From the NCBI RefSeq assembly GCF_000002425.4, contig NC_037254.1, positions 21,422,115-21,486,114 of the forward strand: a stretch of 64,000 nt of DNA, read 5' to 3'. This document shows, one piece after another, positions 57,990-64,000 of this stretch. The number at the start of each line of letters is the position of its first letter. The first letter of the stretch is position 1. This stretch comes from Physcomitrium patens (lineage: Eukaryota; Streptophyta; Bryopsida; Funariales; Funariaceae). A program made the translations under genes and the position numbers. The notes beneath the pieces are model-generated. The model was not told the origin of the DNA and searched no databases. It saw nothing but the letters and a program-made list of their open reading frames with translations.

Positions 57990-58780
57990 AAGAAATAGTA
58001 GTCGATTTGAGGAGTTGGACGTGGGTTGGGAGAACTCTGCGACTGCAGCGGGGGAGGGGCAGCGGGGGAGGGGGGGTTTCCTGTTCGCGCGGGGCCCAGA
58101 CCGGCCCCAGTTCAAACTTTAAAAAACAGGAAGTACAAAGGTTATCACTCCGAGGGGCATTTTTGCAATTATCAAAACTTGAGGGGTATTCTTGATATTT
58201 CGAGAAAGTTTAGGGGCATGTGTGATATTTGCCCTAAGCTTAACTAGATCTGGTCGCAACTTAGCGAATATTTTGACAGTCTAATCGAAGGCAAGTTCAC
58301 CTACAGTGTCCTGGCAAAGGATGAACTCCAACCAGCACACTGATGAACTGAATCTAAGAAACCGTGAACTTGGTATTATGACCAAATCACACGTCCTTGA
58401 CTCTTTTCATCATAAAATTGTTTTTTTTTTTTTTTTTTTTTTTTTGGTTCTAAGAAAGGTGGTTTTGACTATTTTCAAAGCTACATCCATACTTTGTCCT
58501 CAAGCTATGGTTGTATTCAGATGCCCTTAATCACCCCTGTACTAATATAGAACTTTTATAAACTAGCTGGCGTTGCGCCATCTGTCTACCACCATGGCCC
58601 ACATTCGAGGTGGCATGCGACACCGATGCATCTACAATCTGACTTTCTCTAATATCCTCAGCTGCAAACTCTTGTTGAATTTTTGACGTTGTTGTACTGA
58701 AGAGAACCATTTCTGTTGGAACTAGAGTGTTGGGTTTTGCTTGTTGAAGTTAGGATTCCGCTTCGGATCGTGACTTGGAT
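57990..58780. other. Spacer between the NAC remnant and the USP gene
   Basis: G/C-rich tract at 58050-58080 (plus-strand G runs), then ordinary DNA with a T25 run at 58421-58445. No NAC A/B subdomain or other gene was found on the minus strand here. Confidence 0.5.
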
Positions 58781-58782
58781 CG

Positions 58783-59362
58783 GTGAGTGTATGTTTTACA
58801 GCCCATTTCTTGGGTTTTCGGATTGAAGTTTGTTGTTCGAGTCCTTGCTGAGATTATGAGTTAATAGTTCAAGTTGGGATGATTATGTCAGATTGTGTTG
58901 GTAAGATAAGTGTTGGTTCAGTAACGTGGTGATCGGTAGCGTAGATTTGCGGCTGGCTGATGAGCTTATTATGTCACTGAGCTGAGATTTTACTGCAATC
59001 AGCTGTAGGAACTCGTATTACATCGCCGAAACTGAAATCCTTTGTGGAATAGAAAATCCTCTTGTCGAATTGGTCGACCCTGTCCCTACCATCGAATGAT
59101 TTGTGGATGTTGATAACTTGATTTCTGTGTGCGATTCCTGGAATATAGCCTTTGCTTGTATGAATTAGTCTGTTCCGAATTGTATAGAATACAAGTACGA
59201 GTCTTGATGCAGTCGATTCTTACAGAAGTTTCACTTAGAAGCAAACCCATGTTGTCTTATTTCTTGAGTACAGACATTCATGCTTGTGATTGTTCCGTCT
59301 GCAAAGAATTATAGCGAAATATAATATTAAATGGGTTTGTCTGATTTAAACCCTTTTCGCAG
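58783..59362 (+). other. Probable 5'-UTR intron of the USP gene
   Basis: A strong donor (ATCG/GTGAGT) at 58783 and a pyrimidine-rich acceptor (CCCTTTTCGCAG) ending at 59362 flank a stop-rich stretch. The acceptor is 36 bp before the USP ATG. Leader introns of this size are common in plants; this is read from splice signals only. Confidence 0.5.
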
Positions 59363-59398
59363 GCACTAAGGTTTTGTTATTTAGCAAACGGGTCCTAA

Positions 59399-61236
59399 AT
59401 GGCAGGGGAAGAAACTCCGAAATCAATCGAGCCAGTTACGAAGGAAGACTCTCCCATGACAGAAGACCTTGCCAAAGAAGAAATCACACATTCCGAAAAA
59501 GACCTACCCATAACCGATGAAGCATGCACAAGGGTGATGATCGCCGTAAACCAGTGTAGTAAGGGATACCCTAAGCCCTCCATCAGCAGCCGCGCGGCTT
59601 TTGACTGGATTGTGAAGAATCTCATCAAGCCTTGCTGTAAGAAGCGGTACAAACTGCTCATTCTGCATGTACAAGTGCTGGATGAAGATGGTGTGTACTT
59701 CAGCCGCCTTTCTGGAGTTCTATGATCTTTTAGTAGCGATTGCTTACCATCTACTCTAAGACTTAAATTGCATCAATAGCAATACTCATTGTGGTAACCT
59801 TCTGCCGCTCTACGGTATTATTATTGCATTGATCGATCCACTGTGTATTGATCATTGTCACCAAGTGATTCCTAGGCCCTTGAGCCCTATCTTTTCATTT
59901 AGCTGAATTGTTAGATTTGCAAAGTGGCGTAAGATGCATGCAGCAGTTGTAGCATTTTTCTCACTGGAGATTTTGTTGTGTTAAATATTATTTAATATTT
60001 ATTTTCGTTTTAATCATGCTTTTTCTTCCTGTTTCTAGAGGATGGACATTTGAGCAGTTCGATGTTTTCAGGATTGAAGGAACTCGACAGCGTCTATGCA
60101 AGTCCAAGTGACTTTCAGCATCTGAGGCATGAAGAGCGTGCCAAAGGAGCATCTCTGATCCAATATTTTATCCAAAAATGCCACGACAGCGAGGTACTTA
60201 TTTTAGAAGACATCATGCTAAGTCTGCTTGCAAATTCACTTGCCTCTATTATTAGTATACAAAAAGGTAACAGTTCTGCACCTGTAAAAACATCGTTAAC
60301 GAGATGATTTTACAGCTTTGTTGCTTCGAGTAGCGTTTTGTTCGAACAATGAACCTGACTTCATTACGCCATGAAAAAAGTACGTGCTTCGTTCTGACGC
60401 TATCTGCATGTTAGAGCTGCAGATTGAGTGTGAAGGATGGATAAAAATGGGAGATCCAAAGGCAGTAGTCTGCGAGGAGGTGAAGAAGAAGAACCCTGAC
60501 ATGCTGGTCCTTGGCAGTCGGGGTCTTGGAACGATACAAAGGTTAGATACAATATGAAAATTCACCTTGAAACATTACAAACACAATGTTCTTTCTTGTT
60601 TAGACATTTGCGGAGCTAGGCTATCTGTCTTGGTGTTCATTAATTGAGAAATTATGCAAAAGGTATAAAATTTATTAGTGAAATGCTAGTGGAAGAATTT
60701 TTGCAATTTTTTTCTAACGTACAAAGTGTCTCAAAAAGCAATCTACCAAGTGTTGGCTGGTAGCTGCAAGTGCTTGTTAAGCTGAAACAAAATTGATAAC
60801 TACCAGTAAACATCACTATTGGTAATAGTCTTTGATCCCATTTGGACATGAGTGTATAATGGAGAAAGCAATTGCAGTCTCCATCTATAGACTGCAATTA
60901 TTCGGGCTTCTTTGGTTCAAGTTGGTGGATGCCTAAAAAATAAGTGGGCGTTTTCATATAAATAAATAAAATTTGATTGGGTTTGTGTTCAAAGTTTTGA
61001 GCCAAACGTGTAACCACATCTTAATTATTATTTTTGCATTATTTTTTTAGTACTGGGTCCGATGCCTTTGTCATGAATGTGTTGAATCACGTGGGACTGA
61101 CAAGGAATTAACTTTCTTGCTGCACAGGATGTTCGTGGCTGGAGTGAGTTCTTACGTGACAAAACATGTGGATTGTCCTGTAATTGTGATCAAGCGAGAC
61201 CCTAAGGACATTCCTGATGACCCCATGAATGATTAG
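59399..61236 (+). CDS. Universal stress protein (UspA) family protein
   Basis: Exons 59399-59690, 60039-60193, 60423-60541 and 61128-61236 total 675 bp (224 aa) in frame. An acidic N-terminal extension of about 40 residues precedes the fold. The first beta strand is RVMIAVNQCSKG; SRAAFDWIVKNLIKP is the following helix, and YKLLILHVQVLDED the next strand. The C-terminal half has GDPKAVVCEEVKKKNPDMLVLGSRGLG and ends DCPVIVIKRDPK. The ATP-binding motif G-x2-G-x9-G-[ST] reads GSRG, nine residues, then AG instead of GS, so nucleotide binding may be altered. Plant USPs act in stress signalling, usually as cytosolic dimers; the specific role is unknown. Confidence 0.92.
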
Positions 61237-62393
61237 ATGCTCTGCTTCACCGAGATCTACTTACACTAATATGTAGATGCTATCACTTCTTGTGCATTCT
61301 AAGTTTAACCACTAAACTTTCCATACATGTGACCATCTGCTAAACTGCCAGATTGCTAGAATAAAGCTTTGATACATTGATTCAAAACTGGTTGTTGAAA
61401 GGTTTTGAAATCATTAACTATGGAAGTTGTAACGTAGATGTATAACATTCTCGACGGGGAAATATTTATTGATTACCTGTGTTCAATTGTGAACAAAATA
61501 GGAAAGAAGTAAAGAAACTGAATTTTCTTTCGTTAATAAATGTGTTTTAATTTTGAAGAAATTTCAAGAATTTTGATTCCCTGTCAATGTGTATGCAAGA
61601 CGAAACCAGCGTTGTTCTTGTGGATCATGTTGGATTTTTAGAAAGTCAAAACTTGCCCCATTTAAATAAGATATGCACTTTTGATGGGTGTGTGAGTGAA
61701 TCATGTCTTTCTGTCATGAAATTTCACAAGGTTTTCTTTGAACTTTTAGATTCCTGGCGAAAGTGATCATTCAGCATAAGAACTCAAGTAAAATAATTAA
61801 CTTGAGCTGGTTTTAGTGCCATGAAATTCATTACATTTGTTTAAAAAAACATATTGTGGTGTTTGTTGTCACCAATATTATTATTTCTCATATAACTTTA
61901 AAGTTTTTTTCTTTTTCTTTACCATGTGCTACTTATTCAGTTTATGGTTTGAAGTTCTTGAAATTTGAAGTTCAATATATTTTGTATTTTTTTTATAATT
62001 AAAACAAAAAGAACTATGGCTAATGGAATGAAAGATGATATATGTTGTTTTTGATGGAGCTAATATTTATGTATTTTTATTTTAATGGAACTAAAATTAA
62101 AACCTTAGAACATGGTTGAAGGAGTAAAACACAAGGCAAACATGGAATAATGATTCACTCAGCTTCTATTAATTACATGTAAAAGATTACAAATACACTT
62201 ATGTACCATTAAAGTAATTCAAAAATTAAAAACATATAGATAATTCTAAGAGATTATTAGATTTAATTGTAAAAACTTCTAAACCATATTGTCACTAACT
62301 TTGAACTTAATGTTATCACTATCAAAACTTAAATTTAACAATAGATTAGATTTTAAAATTTTAAAATAAATTCACTTAACACAAAAAGTGTTA
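61237..62393. other. AT-rich spacer 3' of the USP gene
   Basis: Increasingly AT-rich, no gene seen. It leads into the LTR retrotransposon at 62394. Confidence 0.55.
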
Positions 62394-62635
62394 TGTTAGA
62401 AAAACCTAAAGTATTATTAACGAAAATTCTTGAAGGCACTATAAGATATAAGTCAATGATGAAAGTATAATGTAAAATAAAATAAATTATATAAGGTGTA
62501 AAATTTTCCAATGTGAGAAAGTAATACTATATTGTTTGTATCACAACTTGGAACTTGTCTAATATATAATAAGCTCCACAAAGTACTTCCTCCTCTCTCT
62601 TGTTTTGGCACATTCATGTTTCTATTTTTGTAACA
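62394..62635 (+). repeat. 5' LTR of the copia-like element
   Basis: Begins TGTTAG and ends TTTGTAACA, so the outer five bases are perfect inverted repeats. Its downstream edge abuts the primer-binding site. The start could be 5 bp earlier because TGTTA is doubled (62389-62398). Confidence 0.7.
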
Positions 62636-62648
62636 TGATATCAAAGCC
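62636..62648 (+). other. Primer-binding site (tRNA-iMet type)
   Basis: TGATATCAAAGCC differs by two bases from the TGGTATCAGAGCC typical of plant Ty1/copia elements and directly follows the LTR. Confidence 0.75.
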
Positions 62649-62996
62649 TTGGATGAACAAGTATTGTAGGTGAAAATTATTGGATGAAAAACCACATGAA
62701 GTTTTTGAATAAATTTTCTTTGTAGATGAATTATTCTTATCTTGTTGCTATTGCAGCCTTGCTATTGCACTACCATTGGAGCCTTGCGCTATTGCTACTA
62801 TAAGTTTTGACTTCTAATAGAGTTAATTCGTTGCTAGTATTGAAGAAGTATTGTTTTTTCTATCATAGCTGAAATCACCATCCTCTATTATTGCATTTTG
62901 TACAACATTTGTAAATTTCTCTTCTATAGCTACTACAAGATTTGTTATTGTTGAACAAGCTTATTGTTTGTAGCTATTGCATTAGTTATTTTTGCA

Positions 62997-63296
62997 ATGG
63001 CATCATCTTCTATTAATCATCTCATTAATTACTTAGATGAAAAAATCTATGGCACATGAACATTTGTTATGAAGCATTTGATGTGCATTTGTAAATTTTA
63101 CATGCATGTAGAGAAGACATTGAAATGTCCTATGAATGTGGATGAAAAATCAAAATGGAAATCAAGCAAAGCAAAAGCACAAGCCTTCATTATCCTCAAT
63201 GTTGAGGCTTCACAATTGACTTATATACGCAAATGTAAGATTGCAAAAGAAATGTGGAATAGATTGGAATATTTTTCTAAGATCCACAAGTCTTGA
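62997..63296 (+). pseudogene. Copia gag remnant
   Basis: The frame starts with ATG at 62997 and matches the plant copia gag (UBN2-type) pattern: a short Ser-rich start, an alternating W/K region, KSKAKAQAFIILNVEAS and CKIAKEMWNRLEYFSK. A TGA at 63057-63059 sits where Trp is usual in this family (YGTW), and a second stop follows at 63294. The remnant is inactive. Confidence 0.75.
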
Positions 63297-64000
63297 GGAG
63301 TTATTACTGAAATATTTTTGATGAAGAAACATCACAATCTTTGATATATTGATGAAAAATCATTGGATAGTTTTTTACATTTTTTTTAGATTTTAGGAAT
63401 TAATACTTTGAATTCAATAGTGAAATGGATAAACAAAGCATGGCATTTCTTATACTTATTGCATTATTAGAATCATGAAATTTTCTTTAATAAATTGATT
63501 ACATTAATTATATGAGAAGAAATCACAAAAGAAGTGGTGCAATCTATATTTTTTGAAGAAGAGATGCAAATAAATGAGAAGATTAGCTCTCTATTTTTTG
63601 CCTTAGCAATGCATGCATGAAGGAAACAAGACTTGAAGAAGCACCATGCATGAGAAAAGTAGAAACCTAAGATTGATAAGTTTAAAAACACTTATAGGAT
63701 TTATAGAAAAAATGGACATTGACAAGATGATGTAAAGAGCCATAGAACAAAGAATAATAATACATTAAATGTTAGGATTGTTGTTGTGCTTTCAAACCAA
63801 AAGGCATCACGTAAGTTACAAAAAATGAATGTATTGTTGTTTGAATCATATCATTATGTTTGTATTGTAAGTACAATGGATGTACACATCTAAGGAGACA
63901 AGAATAAGCTTCTCAATTTTAATAAAAATGTGACTATTCAACTCTAAGGCTACAATTGTAGCATTAACAAATCACAAGCCTTAGCTGAGATGCACCTCAC

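Larger units (their letters stand above)
62394..64000 (+). mobile_element. Decayed Ty1/copia-like LTR retrotransposon, 5' part
   Basis: A 242-bp 5' LTR (62394-62635) has matching inverted termini TGTTA and TAACA and a TATATAAGG box. It is followed at once by a primer-binding site like that of plant copia elements (initiator-tRNA-Met type). A gag frame opens at 62997. Beyond it, fragments resembling a zinc knuckle (about 63680-63725) and a protease DSG-x-H region (about 63860-63910) can be read but carry stops. The element runs off the right edge, so the 3' LTR, target duplication and pol cannot be checked. Confidence 0.78.

Noticed and set aside
58680..58720. Minus-strand EMVLFS read as a relic of NAC subdomain B (EWYFFS)
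   Set aside because: Only a few residues resemble it, with no flanking NAC sequence; expected by chance.

Overview
The window looks like nuclear DNA of a moss, most probably Physcomitrium (Physcomitrella) patens or a close relative. Evidence: plant genes (chalcone synthase, phenylalanine ammonia-lyase, NAC factor, plant-type INO80 and tripeptidyl peptidase II) with short GT-AG introns; chalcone synthase and PAL both uninterrupted; gene islands separated by AT-rich, retroelement-like blocks. The species name is an inference; the plant/bryophyte assignment is firm.

Layout. 1-2.57 kb: AT-rich, gene-free. 2.6-3.66 kb: a near-perfect copy of the promoter and truncated first exon of the tripeptidyl peptidase II gene whose full copy lies 19.4 kb to the right. 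3.74-8.77 kb: intronless CHS (-) and PAL (+), divergently transcribed around a 1.6-kb shared intergenic region. 10.2-22.1 kb: TPP2 on the minus strand, more than 30 exons. 25.1-28.6 kb: a KH + RING (MEX3-like) gene on the minus strand. 28.6-39.5 kb: gene-poor, with microsatellites, a 49-bp tandem array and one weak unrecognised gene candidate. 39.9-49.5 kb: INO80 (+), 22 coding exons that sum to an open frame of 1,657 codons. 51.46-53.02 kb: ribosomal protein eL18 (+) with a telo-box. 54.0-55.55 kb: methionine sulfoxide reductase A (+). 56.5 kb: a tiny secreted-peptide ORF (51 aa). 57-58 kb: a 5'-truncated NAC gene of the VND/NST/SMB type (-). 59.4-61.2 kb: a universal stress protein gene (+). 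62.39 kb to the right edge: the 5' LTR, primer-binding site and decayed gag of a Ty1/copia-like retrotransposon.

How the genes relate. PAL feeds cinnamate into the phenylpropanoid pathway and CHS performs the first committed flavonoid step, so the head-to-head pair joins two pathway entry points around one promoter region. The other genes are largely housekeeping: proteolysis, chromatin remodelling, translation, oxidative repair and stress. They do not form a pathway. The most unusual structural feature is the 1,034-bp, 99.9% identical TPP2 promoter/exon-1 duplication placed 80 bp beyond the CHS stop codon, so CHS 3' processing probably occurs inside TPP2-derived DNA. No tRNA, rRNA or CRISPR array was seen. 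Exon boundaries were read by eye from splice signals and frame continuity.
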